From NCBI GenBank assembly GCA_946122785.1, contig CAMGYJ010000005.1:81524547-81588546 (forward strand): 64,000 nt of DNA, written 5' to 3'. The translations under genes were made by a program, and so were the position numbers. Source of the stretch: Linum tenue. Its lineage: Eukaryota > Streptophyta > Magnoliopsida > Malpighiales > Linaceae. Shown here piece after piece: positions 1 to 9,447 of the stretch. The notes below the pieces were generated by a model. The model did not search any database and had not been told where the DNA came from. It saw nothing but the letters and a program-made list of their open reading frames with translations. Positions within the stretch are counted from its first letter, which is position 1. Each line of letters opens with the position of its first letter.

Positions 1-1298
1 GTTTGAGGTGTTGATTCTCGTGTTTTAGGCCGATTTCACGCTAGGTTGTGCTTGTTTGTGTTATTTCAGGTCCTAGTACGTGAATGAAGGCTTAGGAGCG
101 AGTCTGGGATCGATTGGACGAAGAACGGACGAAGGGCGAGCTTTTTGGGGAGTGCACGGGCAGACCAGGAGGCTGCACGGCCGTGCACTTGAGCCATTTG
201 GCCGTGCACCTCATGTCGAGGCCATGCACGGGCAGGCTTGAAGCTTGCACGACCGTGCGCCTGGCCGTGCAAGGTGGATGAAGGCCGAATAATTGAAACG
301 GTGCGTTTTAGGGGTGCACGGCCAGAATTGTGTTGTGCACGGCCGTGCACCTGGCCGTGCAACTCGGAAAAGTCGGTTTTAAAGCCTAATTCGAGCCAAA
401 AGTGGGAGAATCGTGTTTTCAGAGCAAAAACAGAGCCCTAGAGAGAGAAAGTGCGAAGAACACATCCTAGAAGCTGTCTTGGAGCTGGATTTCATCGAAT
501 CGAGCTTGGAGATCGTCATAGGAGTGGAAATCATCGTCCCGGAGCAGATTATCCTCATCGTTATGAGTATGACTAATCCGATTCTTGTTTTCTCTTCTCT
601 CTCTATGGAGTAGAACCCTTCTCTCACTTGGGTATGAAGAACCCTAGTTCCTTGTGTTAGGGATTTGATTGTAATGACTTGGGATGATATTACTGTTTGA
701 TTTTAATCGAATGACGCATGTTTCATGAATTGATTTGAGTCTGATCAGCTTTTCTCAATTTCTGCTTCAACCTGAGATAGATAGAATCTGATTAGGTTGT
801 TAGAGCCTCTTCATTCGATAGTAGGAGATTGGCTATACGAGAGTTAGCCAGTTGACTGCTTTGTACTGGTGTTCTTGACGCCAGTAGTGGAGTTCTGTGT
901 TCATAGCCTCAGCTTTCTATCCCGGTGAAGACTAGTCGTCTGCCGGGTAGTTAGACTGAGAGGGCTTGGTCAGCTTAAGAGATTCCAAGCTACTGTCGGA
1001 TCTTCCGCAGTCTAATCAATAGTAAATCAACCCAGGGAATTGCAATTGAACCTAACTAAGGGGCTAGGGGGACTCAATCCCGAGTGACTCTTGCCTGCTT
1101 TAGAAACCCGAACAATTTACTGCTTTCTTGCTGCTTTTACTTTTCACAACAATCACTCGACTTAGTTTGCTAGATAATAGAGAATCACGGAGTAAGCAGT
1201 AGATCTAGACCCCGGGTTGATAATTAAACTTGCCTATACTGCAGTCCCTTTCATTGGTTACACTTGGCCATTGTTAGGTGTTGTGTTTTAGCGTGTCA
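1..1298 (+). repeat. Element A 5' LTR (truncated by window start)
   Basis: This matches 9493-10790 base for base apart from a few differences and ends in GCGTGTCA, followed by a primer-binding site. The missing 45 bp should begin TGATAGACCGTC, as in the 3' copy. It holds a palindromic GCACGGCCGTGC array (152-364), a CTAGAGAGAGA stretch near 439, and a core at about 603-653 (CTATGGAGTAG to GAACCCTA) that recurs in other LTR families of the window. I see no convincing TATA box, so the transcription start is undetermined. Confidence 0.95.
152..364. repeat. Palindromic motif array in element A 5' LTR
   Basis: Three units each consist of a left half-site (GCACGGGC or GCACGGCC), a central palindrome (GCACGGCCGTGC or close) and a right half-site (GGCCGTGC), each unit about 50-60 bp. 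Outer half-sites can pair around the central palindrome, giving a nested stem. The same array lies in the 3' LTR at about 9644-9856. Function unknown; the CpG-rich symmetry would suit a methylation target, a DNA-binding site or an RNA dimer/packaging structure (inference). Confidence 0.85.
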
Positions 1299-1304
1299 AG
1301 TTTT

Positions 1305-1322
1305 TGGCGCCGTTGCCGGGGA
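1305..1322 (+). other. Primer-binding site, tRNA-Asp(GTC)
   Basis: TGGCGCCGTTGCCGGGGA lies six bases after the LTR end. It is the full 18-nt complement of the 3' end of plant tRNA-Asp(GTC) including CCA, as I recall that tRNA. It would prime minus-strand DNA synthesis. Copies in elements C, B and M are progressively mutated. Confidence 0.92.
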
Positions 1323-1441
1323 ACCTCTAGGTTATTGGGGAAACGTGAGAATTTGTTACTCTAGCTTTTATTTACTGCATTTTATCTCTTCCACCTGTGT
1401 GCCTTCACGGGTTGCTTCTACTGATTGTGTGCAGGTAGTGC

Positions 1442-2581
1442 ATGACCCGTAGCCAGTCGGGAGATCTACTACCATTAGACCAGGAGCTTGAACGAACATG
1501 TAGGAACTTCAAGCGGGCTCTAAAGGCACGACTGGCTGCGGAGGAGGCGCTAACACAGCTGCAGTTAGGAGAAGAAGAAGAAGAAGAAGGCGAGATGGGT
1601 GATGCGCAGAACAACGATTTGATCCCCGGGGAGCAGACCATGGGATCCTACTGGACCGCTAGGGCTGCGGACATGAGGTCACCTATTCAACACCCTCAGG
1701 TCCCAGCCAACAACTTTGAGGTGAGCACCTCCGTGATCACCATGCTGCGCGGTTCAGTAGTGTTCCGTGGTAAGGAGGGAGAGTGCCCTCGATCACATCT
1801 CAGGCGATTCCACGAGCTCATCGATGGAATCAAGATCAATGGGGTACCAGCAGATGCCATCCAGCTGAGGTACTTCCCATTCACTCTGGAGGGGCAGGCC
1901 AAGGAGTGGCTAGACACTCGACCTCCGGGCTCCATCACCACGTTCGCCAACCTGGCGGACAAGTTCCTCACCCGCTACCATCTTCCATCCAAGACAGCTG
2001 ATCTCCAGAAGCAGATTACACACTTTTCTCAGGATGAGGATGAGACCATTAGGGATGCTTGGGAGAGGTACACCAGCCTCTTTCTCAGGTGTCCCAACCA
2101 TGGTTTCAATGATGCGTTTAAGGTGGGCACTTTCTATCACACCCTCTTCCCGGAGGACAAGCAGCTGATCGATTCGGTTTGTGGCGGGAACATGCTGACC
2201 AAAACCCCGCCACAGCTGAATCAACTCTTTGAGGAGATGGCGGAGAACGGTTATGACTGGGGCACTGCCAGGAGATCGAGACGAGCACCTGGAAGGGCTG
2301 TGCATGCTGTGGGCACCCAGTCATCTGATTTGGTGCAGGTGGTATCGAAGCTGGTTTCAACTATCGATCGTTCTGGTTTGATTGCAGGTACCGGACAGCC
2401 GCAGGCGATGCACTGCCAGTGGTGTGAGAGCTCTCATCACACCGTGGAGGACTGTCAGGCGATGAGGGAGTCGTCCACTCCCCAGGAGCAGGTGGATTTC
2501 ATCGGGAATGCCAGGCGCTTTGACCCCTACAGCAACACCTATAATGAGGGGTGGCGCCAGCATCCTAACTTTTCTTGGGCT
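1442..2581 (+). pseudogene. gag: Element A gag (capsid/nucleocapsid), cut short by a deletion
   Basis: An open frame begins at ATG 1442 just after GTGTGCAG, which resembles a 3' splice acceptor and is kept in elements B and C. About 380 codons are Gag: a charged N-terminus with a glutamate run (residues 44-49), the Retrotrans_gag-like core around residues 140-240 (the stretch FPFTLEGQAKEWL and following) and a CCHC zinc knuckle at residues 325-338 (C-x2-C-x4-H-x4-C; nt 2414-2455). Gag would form the cytoplasmic particle and bind RNA through the knuckle. After the PNFSWAG segment the frame runs into RT DNA read in the wrong frame (to 2785), so the Gag end, protease and the first part of RT have been deleted. 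No stop or frameshift is visible inside the Gag part itself. Confidence 0.9.
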
Positions 2582-4880
2582 GGGCCACATTCACTTGCCC
2601 CTTCGGCACTTTTGCTTACCGGAGGATTCCATTTGGGCTGTGTAACGCACCGGCGACCTTCCAGAGATGCATGCTGGCTATCTTTGACCGACTGGTTGGA
2701 GAGATCATGGAAGTCTTCATGGATGATTTCTCGGTATATGGAGATTCCTTCACTCATTGTCTCCATAACCTGGAACTCGTTCTAAGAGGTGCGAGGAGAC
2801 GAATCTGGCACTCAGCTGGGAGAAGTGCCATTTCATGGTTCGTGAGGGTATCGTGCTTGGGCACAAGATCTCCAAGAAGGGGATTGAGGTAGATCGCGCG
2901 AAGATTGAGACGATCAGTCAGCTACCTCCTCCCGTTTCTGTGAAGGGGATTCGCAGCTTTCTGGGTCATGGAGGCTTTTACCGGCGCTTCATCAAAGACT
3001 TCTCGAAGATTGCCCTGCCGTTGACCAAGCTGTTGGAGAAGGATGCGCCATTCCAGTTCACTCCAGAGTGCACAGCTGCATTTGAGACTCTGAAGGAGAA
3101 GCTTACCCATGCCCCTATCATGGTGACTCCTGACTGGTCTCTTCCTTTTGAGCTGATGTGCGATGCGAGTGACTATGCAGTCGGAGCAGTTCTGGGTCAG
3201 AGACGCGAGAAACACTTCCATCCCATCTACTACGCGTCGAAGACCTTGAACGATGCACAGGAGAACTACACCACCACAGAGAAGGAGCTCCTCGCTGTGG
3301 TGTATGCATTTGACAAGTTCCGACCCTATCTGGTGCTCTCTCATGTGGTGGTTTACACTGACCACTCGGCGATTCGTTATCTGATGAGCAAGGCTGATGC
3401 CAAGCCTCGGCTCATCCGCTGGATCCTGCTGCTGCAGGAGTTTGATATCGAGATCCGGGACAAGAAGGGAGCCGAGAATGTTGCTGCAGATCATCTTTCG
3501 CGGTTGGAAGCCCCTCAGGTGGACAACTTCGAGGAAGAGATCGACGACTCCTTCCCGGGTGAGCGATTGCTGGCGATGACCCTGGTGGACAGCGTGACCC
3601 CTTGGTATTCTGACTTTGCCAATTATCTGGTGGGCAAGCAGTTACCCAAGGGGATGGCTACTCATGCGAAGCGCAAGTTCTTCTCTGATCTGAAGCACTA
3701 CTTCTGGGAGGATCCTTACCTCTTCAGAATCGGAGCAGATGGCGTGATCCGGCGCTGTGTCATGGAGTATGAGATGGGAGACATCCTGTCTCACTGTCAC
3801 GAAGGACCTACTGGCGGTCATCATGGAGGAACCCGCACGGCGCGGAAGGTGCTACAGTCGGGCTTCTATTGGCCCTCGCTCTTCAAGGATGCAGACACCT
3901 TCGCACGCCAGTGCGACCGCTGCCAAAGGTCAGGTAACATTTCTGCCCGGGATGAGATGCCCCAACATATATCTGTTATTTGTGAAATTTTTGATGTTTG
4001 GGGTATCGATTTCATGGGCCCATTCCCTCCATCTTTTGGCAATCTGTACATTTTGGTTGCAGTGGACTACGTCTCGAGGTGGGCAGAAGCTCAAGCCATG
4101 CCCACCAATGATGCAAGACGGGTCTGCTCATTTCTGAAGCAGCTGTTCTCCCGGTTCGGGACACCTCGCGCCATTATTAGTGATAGAGGAACCCATTTTC
4201 AGGGGCAATTCACTAAACTCCTCTCTCGCTATGGCGTTAAGCATCAGGTGTCGGTGGCCTATCACCCCCAGTCAAATGGGCAGGCCGAGCTGACGAACCG
4301 GGAGTTAAAACGTATAATTGAAAAGACGGTGGATCAGTCCCGCAAGGATTGGTCCACCAAGCTCGATGATGCTCTCTGGGCGTATAGGACTGCCTATAAG
4401 AACCCGATTGGCACTTCTCCCTATAGACTTGTCTATGGGAAGGCGTGCCATTTGCCGGTAGAGCTAGAGCACAAGGCCTTCTGGGCCATTAAGCTGCTAA
4501 ACATGGATTTGAGTGTTGCAGGTACAGAACGTAAGTTGCAGCTGCTGGAGTTGGAGGAGTGGCGTTACCACGCCTACGAGAACACCCTGCTCTACAAAGA
4601 GCGCACCAAGCGTCTCCACGACGCTAGGTTGAGGGGTCCGAAGGAGTTTCAGGTAGGTGATCGTGTTCTGCTCTTTAATGCACGCCTGAAATTCTTTCCG
4701 GGCAAGCTCCGTTCTAGGTGGTCGGGTCCTTTCACGGTGACCCAAGTTTTCCCGCATGGTGCGGTGGAGATCAGCAATGCTCAAACCGAGCCATTCAAGG
4801 TGAATGGCCACCTCCTAAAGTTGTACTTGGGAGGTGCTGTCGAGCGCGCAGAGCTGCTGATCAAGCTCGAGGACCCTTAG
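2582..4880 (+). pseudogene. pol: Element A pol remnant: RT C-part, RNase H, integrase
   Basis: Right of the deletion, RT resumes at the palm motif (FGLCNAPATFQRCM) with the catalytic FMDD at 2716-2727. A 1-bp loss near 2787-2790 shifts the frame, which then stays open to the TAG at 4878. RNase H follows with Asp at nt 3162, Glu in TEKELL near 3283, Asp in YTDHS near 3357 and Asp in AADHLSRL near 3490. Integrase has an HHCC zinc domain (about 3790-3945) and the DDE triad at D4008, D4182 and E4287; the last two are 34 residues apart by my count, against the usual 35. No chromodomain follows, as expected for Athila and unlike chromoviruses. Without protease, RT fingers and a continuous frame it cannot make a working polyprotein. 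Confidence 0.9.
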
Positions 4881-4923
4881 TTCCTCTACTGGTGTCCAGC
4901 TAAAAGACGGTAAAGAAGCTCTT

Positions 4924-4941
4924 GTGGGGAGGCAACCCCAC
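4924..4941 (+). other. Perfect hairpin just after pol (GTGGGG-AGGCAA-CCCCAC)
   Basis: A 6-bp perfect stem closes a 6-nt AGGCAA loop, 44 bp after the pol stop. The same hairpin with the same loop stands after the coding region of element B (20967-20984 and 53128-53145, minus strand), within a conserved context (TGTCCAGCTAAAAGACGGTAAAG upstream, written here only as a landmark split at 4898-4916). It is a candidate RNA structure; role unknown. Confidence 0.8.
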
Positions 4942-5063
4942 CGAGGTTTGCATTTTCTTACTCTTTTTCCTTTGATTTTGTGTATTTTTGAGTCTTGAGA
5001 CGTTGATCCAGAGTTACATGTCGTTTTTGAGTGAAAACAGGCTGATTTCGGGACCCCAGCAAG

Positions 5064-5425
5064 TCGCACGGCCAGAACATAGGAGTGCACGGCCGTGCGC
5101 CTAGCCTGGCCTGGCCGTGCGAGCTCTCGTCCAGGAGTGCACGGCCAAAAGTGCAAAATGCACGGCCGTGCAGCATCCTCGGCCAGGCCGTGCAGCCTTG
5201 CACGGGCAACTTGAAGCCTCGCACGGCCGTGCGGGTACCACCCCCTGGCCGTGCGAGCTCTCAGCGTTGGTTGCACGGCCAAATGTGCCTTGTGCACGGC
5301 CGTGCAACACCCTCGGCCAGGCCGTGTCGGCCTGCACGGGCAAAAAGCCAAGGTGCACGGTCGTGCGCCTCTGCCCGTGCAGCCGAGGCACGGGCTATAT
5401 AAATGGCCGTGCACGGCCACTATGG
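5064..5425. repeat. Internal palindromic array in element A, same motif as its LTR
   Basis: Five triplet units (left half-site, central GCACGGCCGTGC palindrome, right half-site) lie between pol and the env-position ORF and use exactly the LTR motif. Half-sites co-vary in places: one unit pairs GCACGGGC with GCCCGTGC while others pair GCACGGCC with GGCCGTGC. In the first unit, TCGCACGGCCA pairs with TGGCCGTGCGA. The array ends in TATATAAAT and a further GGCCGTGCACGGCC. Long open frames across it on both strands (for example 4815-5678 minus) are by-products of the repeat. Confidence 0.85.
5396..5404 (+). promoter_or_regulatory. TATA box of a possible internal promoter
   Basis: TATATAAAT lies at the downstream edge of the palindromic array, about 840 bp before the env-position start codon. 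A plant TATA box normally sits about 30 bp before the start, which would place transcription near 5430, at the head of a C-rich leader. The match is good, but promoter activity is inferred. Confidence 0.45.
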
Positions 5426-5736
5426 TCAGAAAACCAAATTTCTTCGCCGGAAACCTCTCCCCTCGCCGGAAAACCGCGCCAAACCCTCCTTTTTCGACTT
5501 TTCCGGCCACTTTGGGTACTTTTTTCACCAAACCAACACCACACCCACTCTTTCTACACCCAAAGCGGCCTATCCCCAGAGTTTGAGCGTGTTTGGGCGA
5601 CATTTGTGTCGCCGGAGGCGATTTCCGGCGAGAATCCGGCGAGGCTCCGACGAGCATTTTCGGCCAGATTTTCGGCATTTCGTCGACTCCCTTTTCTTCC
5701 CCTCATCATCCCCTACACCTCTACTTGAGTCTCCAG

Positions 5737-6231
5737 GTTTGATTTTGTCCCTAACTATGTTAATTGTGGAGAATTGAGTGTGTAGGGTGTATGTTAGAGA
5801 ATCTTATTGAATCATGTGATTTGTGTGAAATTGATTGAGGGGAATGCATGGGATGTGATTGAATTATGTTGGGCAATGTCCCATTTGTTTGTTTGAGCCC
5901 TTGTGTGCAAGAATTTGGCCAATTTCATGCTTAACTTAATAGTGCACACAAGGTGTTCGATGAAATGCCTGTTTTCCATGCCATGTTGTGGCCACCGGTT
6001 GGGGCCCTTAATGATGTAGTTTGTGGGTGTATCTGCTATGGATGTGAACCTTGAGTTGCCTACTTTCTTGTGAATGTGCACCCCCACCCAGATTATGCTT
6101 GATTTATCGAGTTTCTGACCCCCGAACTATGGATGAAACCATGGTTCGGCTGCTTTCTGTTCTTAAGTGTGGGGGTGGGCTTGACCTTTTCTTTGGCTCT
6201 TTTGGTTCCACTTTGGGTTGTTGTTTTGCAG
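5737..6231 (+). other. Candidate leader intron before the env-position ORF
   Basis: A donor-like CTCCAG|GTTTGATT at 5736/5737 and a strong acceptor (T-rich tract then TTTTGCAG at 6224-6231) bracket 495 bp of T-rich, stop-filled DNA. Five bases after the acceptor comes the ATG at 6236. The acceptor could serve a spliced env-type mRNA from the LTR, or a leader exon started at the internal TATA box. cDNA would decide between them. Confidence 0.45.
6162..6175 (+). other. PPT-like tract, first copy
   Basis: CTTAAGTGTGGGGG is the same word that forms the polypurine tract beside the 3' LTR. It lies inside the candidate leader intron, 60 bp before the env-position ORF. Confidence 0.55.
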
Positions 6232-6235
6232 GGCA

Positions 6236-7573
6236 ATGACACAACCTAACTTCCAGCACCCGTTCATCCGGGATCTCAGGAGGGGCTCCACTGGAGAGCG
6301 CTTCAAGAAGGTCGTGGAAACCCCGTTTGGCGCCCACCATTGCTGGTCCAAACGGGAATTCCGGCGACTGCACTGCTACGAGCAGCTTTCCGCCGTGCTC
6401 GCCAACACCGCCTGGCGCCGTCTGTTCCAGATCTGCGAGACGGTCTACTACGAGCCGGTGTGGGAGTTCTACACCACTTTCAAGCACAACTCCACGACCA
6501 GATACCATGACAGTACAGCCGTCCAATTCCGGCTGGGTGGTGTTCCCCGGTCCTTGAGCTATCACGAGCTGGCTGAGGCTCTCGACCTCGACGACAGTCG
6601 GGACTACGTCACCGAGGTTAATGAGCCACCGGAGGTGGACTTCAGCAGGCTGTACACCAGTCTTGCTCAGCCTGGCCAGACGCGTCCTTTCAAGTCTGGG
6701 AGGACGAAGGCCTCCACCCTGCGGATCGAGTACCGACTTCTCCACCACCTGCTGACGAAGTCTTACACTCCTGCATATGACAGCGCCGGCGCCATCACGA
6801 AGAGGCCCCTGTACTTCCTCGATTCGATCCGCCAGCGCCGCCATCATCTCCACCTGGGTTCGGTGGTGGCCAAGACATTCGAGAAGACGGCCAAAGAGCT
6901 GAAGAGCCTCCACTGCGCCCCCCTCATCACCCGCCTGGTTACCTTCTTCGGCCTCTCACTGCAGGGGTGCACCAAGGAGGGGGAGACCCCCGTCTTTGGC
7001 AGCGCCACGATCGGGAAGATGCTGCTGTTGCGGGAGAGGAACGGTGTTTAGTGGGTCGAGGGATTTCCGGAGCCTCCTATCCCCGCGGAGCCCGAGGAGG
7101 AGGCTGGCGATGAGGTGGACCCCGATGAGGTGGATGCTGCTGTGGATGCTGCTGCGGATGCTGCTGATGATCCCCCACAGACTGACTTCCATTTTGGGGG
7201 TAGCAGCTCCACTTTCCAGGGCCAGGACTACTTCACCCAGCAGTTCGAGCAGCTGAGGATCCAGAACCAGCTGCTCCTTGACCAGCAGATGCAGTTCCAG
7301 CAGCAGTACGCGGCAGATCAGTCCGAGTACCGGCACAGGCTGGACGCGATCCAGGCTCAGCAGGGCGTGACTCTCGCCCATATCGAGCGGGAGAAGCGCC
7401 GCTCCCGGCGCATGCAGGAGGTTCAGCAGCACCTGCTTCAGCTGGTTCCGGGCGATCCACCTGTCTGGAGGACTCCCTGGGATGACTCCCCTCCACATGA
7501 CGGCGCGGCTGGCGCTGCTGATGATGATGCGTTCATGAACGACATCGATCTCAACGATCTTGGCGACGAGTAG
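6236..7573 (+). pseudogene. Element A env-position ORF (ATHILA ORF1-like), one in-frame stop
   Basis: From ATG 6236 a frame runs 271 codons to a TAG at 7049-7051, then continues in the same frame for 173 codons to 7573. The N-terminal half (residues about 40-250) has the look of the ATHILA ORF-1 / plant retrotransposon post-pol protein family: an RRLHCYEQL start, then a F..T..H region and RLGGVPRSLSYHELAEAL. After the stop come an Ala/Asp/Glu-rich acidic stretch and a Gln-rich, probably helical segment, ending in a second acidic tail. I see no signal peptide or membrane helix, so a viral-envelope role is not supported by this sequence. Codon choice is GC-rich like gag and pol. The stop could be a point mutation or a suppressible codon. 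Function unknown. Confidence 0.75.
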
Positions 7574-9430
7574 GCTGTACTCGTTGCCCGTCTCATTGTG
7601 TTTGTTTTTGTTTGTTTTTTTAGACTTTTGAGTGTTTGCTCCATGTGTGCGGAGCTTGAACTTTTTGTCGTTTGTTTTTGTTTTTGGTTTTTCCTTTGTG
7701 GTTTGATGTAGCCGTCTGGGCTAACACTTATCCCTAACGCCAGTGTGCTAGTGTTTCTGATGTTCGATTTGTGCAGTATTGACCACTCCCCCGTTCGTTT
7801 CTCGCTGACTGGTCCACTTCCAGTCCCCCAGCAGTGTTCTTACCCGGTAACATCGTTCCCCTTATCTTTCCCTCTACTCCATTGAGGGCAATGTCGTGCT
7901 TAAGTGTGGGGGGATGTTTTGTATCGGTTGGAATATTTTTGATGGTGCTTGGAGCCTAGTCCACTGTCCGAATCTTACGATTTGAGGGCTCCAAGTACTG
8001 CTGTTTGATCATATTGGCACTGTGTTTTGATGGATGAATTGATTGGTTTTCGGATTAATGCATGACAACTTGTTTGCGACTAGGACAACCTATGATGAGG
8101 ACTGAGATGTGCAGTAGAACGATGTAGGGGTTCAGTTTTTCAACTGTTTGCTTGCCAACTGTGACTTGATCTGACTTGATCTGATTACTTGTTCTTGACA
8201 GTCGTTTATGCATCTAGTTCAGGGTATCAGAATGTGAGATAGAGCATATAGGTAGCCATGTGAGATTTGAGCCTGCTCGTTTCTTTCTTGTGCGATAGAT
8301 CCCTCTTCCATGATGTGTAGCATTCACGTTGTCACTAGCTAAGATGATGGGGGCATAGGATTAGCCCACGCCCAAAAACTGACTGTCCTGATGTGTCATA
8401 TCCCCTAGTCAGCCCCTTTGAGCCGTGTGTTATCCTTTCTTTTGGTCTATAATGAAAAAAATCACCCTTGTTGCATCTTTTAGAAGGTTCCACAGAGTTG
8501 TTTTTACATATTCTCTGCTGTTTCTGCTTAAGTCTATGTGAGTGTTGGAGGTAGTGCTTAAAAGTTGGGCAAGTGTTTGAAATTTATGCAGAAGTGGTGG
8601 CTCTCTTAAGAAATGAAAAGAAAAATAAAAGAAAAACAAAGAAAAAAATTGAAAGCAAAAGAGAGCCACTACCAAAAATCTGAATAATGCCCAGTAAGTA
8701 GTGTTTCTTAGCAGTCTGGCTTGGAAATGCTGATGTTTATGCCTCCTTCGCTCTTGTGCTCTTAAAATATTGATTAATGCAGGATAGCAAAAAGAAAATA
8801 CCGGTTTGTTTGACTGTGTTTGTGTGTTTGGAAAATGTGGAACCTTTTGCTATGAATACTTCCACCACCTAAAAGGCCTTTTCCCCATGTCCAAGACCCT
8901 AGCCAGTCATTTGAACCTGTGTCTAAGACCTCCTGATTAGTTAGTGGTGACACCCCATATGTGAACTCTAGCATTTAGAGGCTGCCATCATGGTGAAGAG
9001 ATGATAGGTATTGAGAAAAATAGCATGCGCATCTTTCGCATCAAATTGTCCTGACCCCACTGGTCGAGAGTGAGTGATTCATTTTCATTTTCTATATGCT
9101 CTTGTACCCCGGTGAGGACCTAGATTGCTCGGTCTCTATTCTGATGTCTTGAGTTGGATGCATGAGTTGACTGTTTTGAGTAAGTGGTTGAATCAAGTCT
9201 AGGTTGGCCAGTGAACAGAAGGGGGACTCTTCCTTTACTCGATTTGCTGCACTCGAATGTCCTTTGTGGTGGTTGTCCAGGTTGTTAGTGAGGTTGTGCA
9301 TGTATTGATGTTTGAGAACCAGTGCGATTCACGTGTTTTGTGCCTTTATGACTTGTCCCCAATGTTGGTTGATTGAAATATGTAAGCTTACCTAGTGTCT
9401 GACTTGGTTTGCTTGGGGACAAGCAAACGG
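7574..9430 (+). other. Element A 3' untranslated spacer
   Basis: About 1.85 kb has no credible ORF. It begins T-rich and holds a second PPT-like tract (7899-7913). It is clearly related to the minus-strand spacer of element B (16804-17994 and 20574-20960), including blocks such as GTCCTGACCCCACTGGTCGA. Conservation between two families suggests retained function, for example RNA export, packaging or plus-strand priming (inference). Confidence 0.7.
7899..7913 (+). other. PPT-like tract, second copy
   Basis: CTTAAGTGTGGGGGG lies about 325 bp after the env-position ORF. Element B keeps a degenerate G-rich version at the matching place (about 20744-20773, minus strand), where it has become a poly-G/(TG) run. 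Confidence 0.55.
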
Positions 9431-9447
9431 TTAAGTGTGGGGGAGTT
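9431..9447 (+). other. Polypurine tract of element A
   Basis: TTAAGTGTGGGGGAGTT directly precedes the TGATAG start of the 3' LTR. This position and G-run are those of the primer for plus-strand DNA synthesis. Confidence 0.88.

Noticed and set aside
66..362. LTR open frames with HGRA repeats (also 9558-9854)
   Set aside because: Direct translation of the GCACGG array; low complexity, no plausible start context.
1299..1322. tRNA-Asp gene fragment
   Set aside because: Only the 18-nt complement of the 3' end is present, at the place of a primer-binding site.
5064..5425. CRISPR-like array
   Set aside because: Repeats are palindromes with irregular spacers, no constant repeat-spacer length, in a plant retrotransposon.
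4815..5678. 287-codon minus-strand open frame over the palindromic array
   Set aside because: The repeat has few stops in any frame, and open frames appear on both strands and all phases at once. No domain is visible.
6236..7573. True viral envelope gene
   Set aside because: No signal peptide, transmembrane helix or cleavage-site pattern seen.
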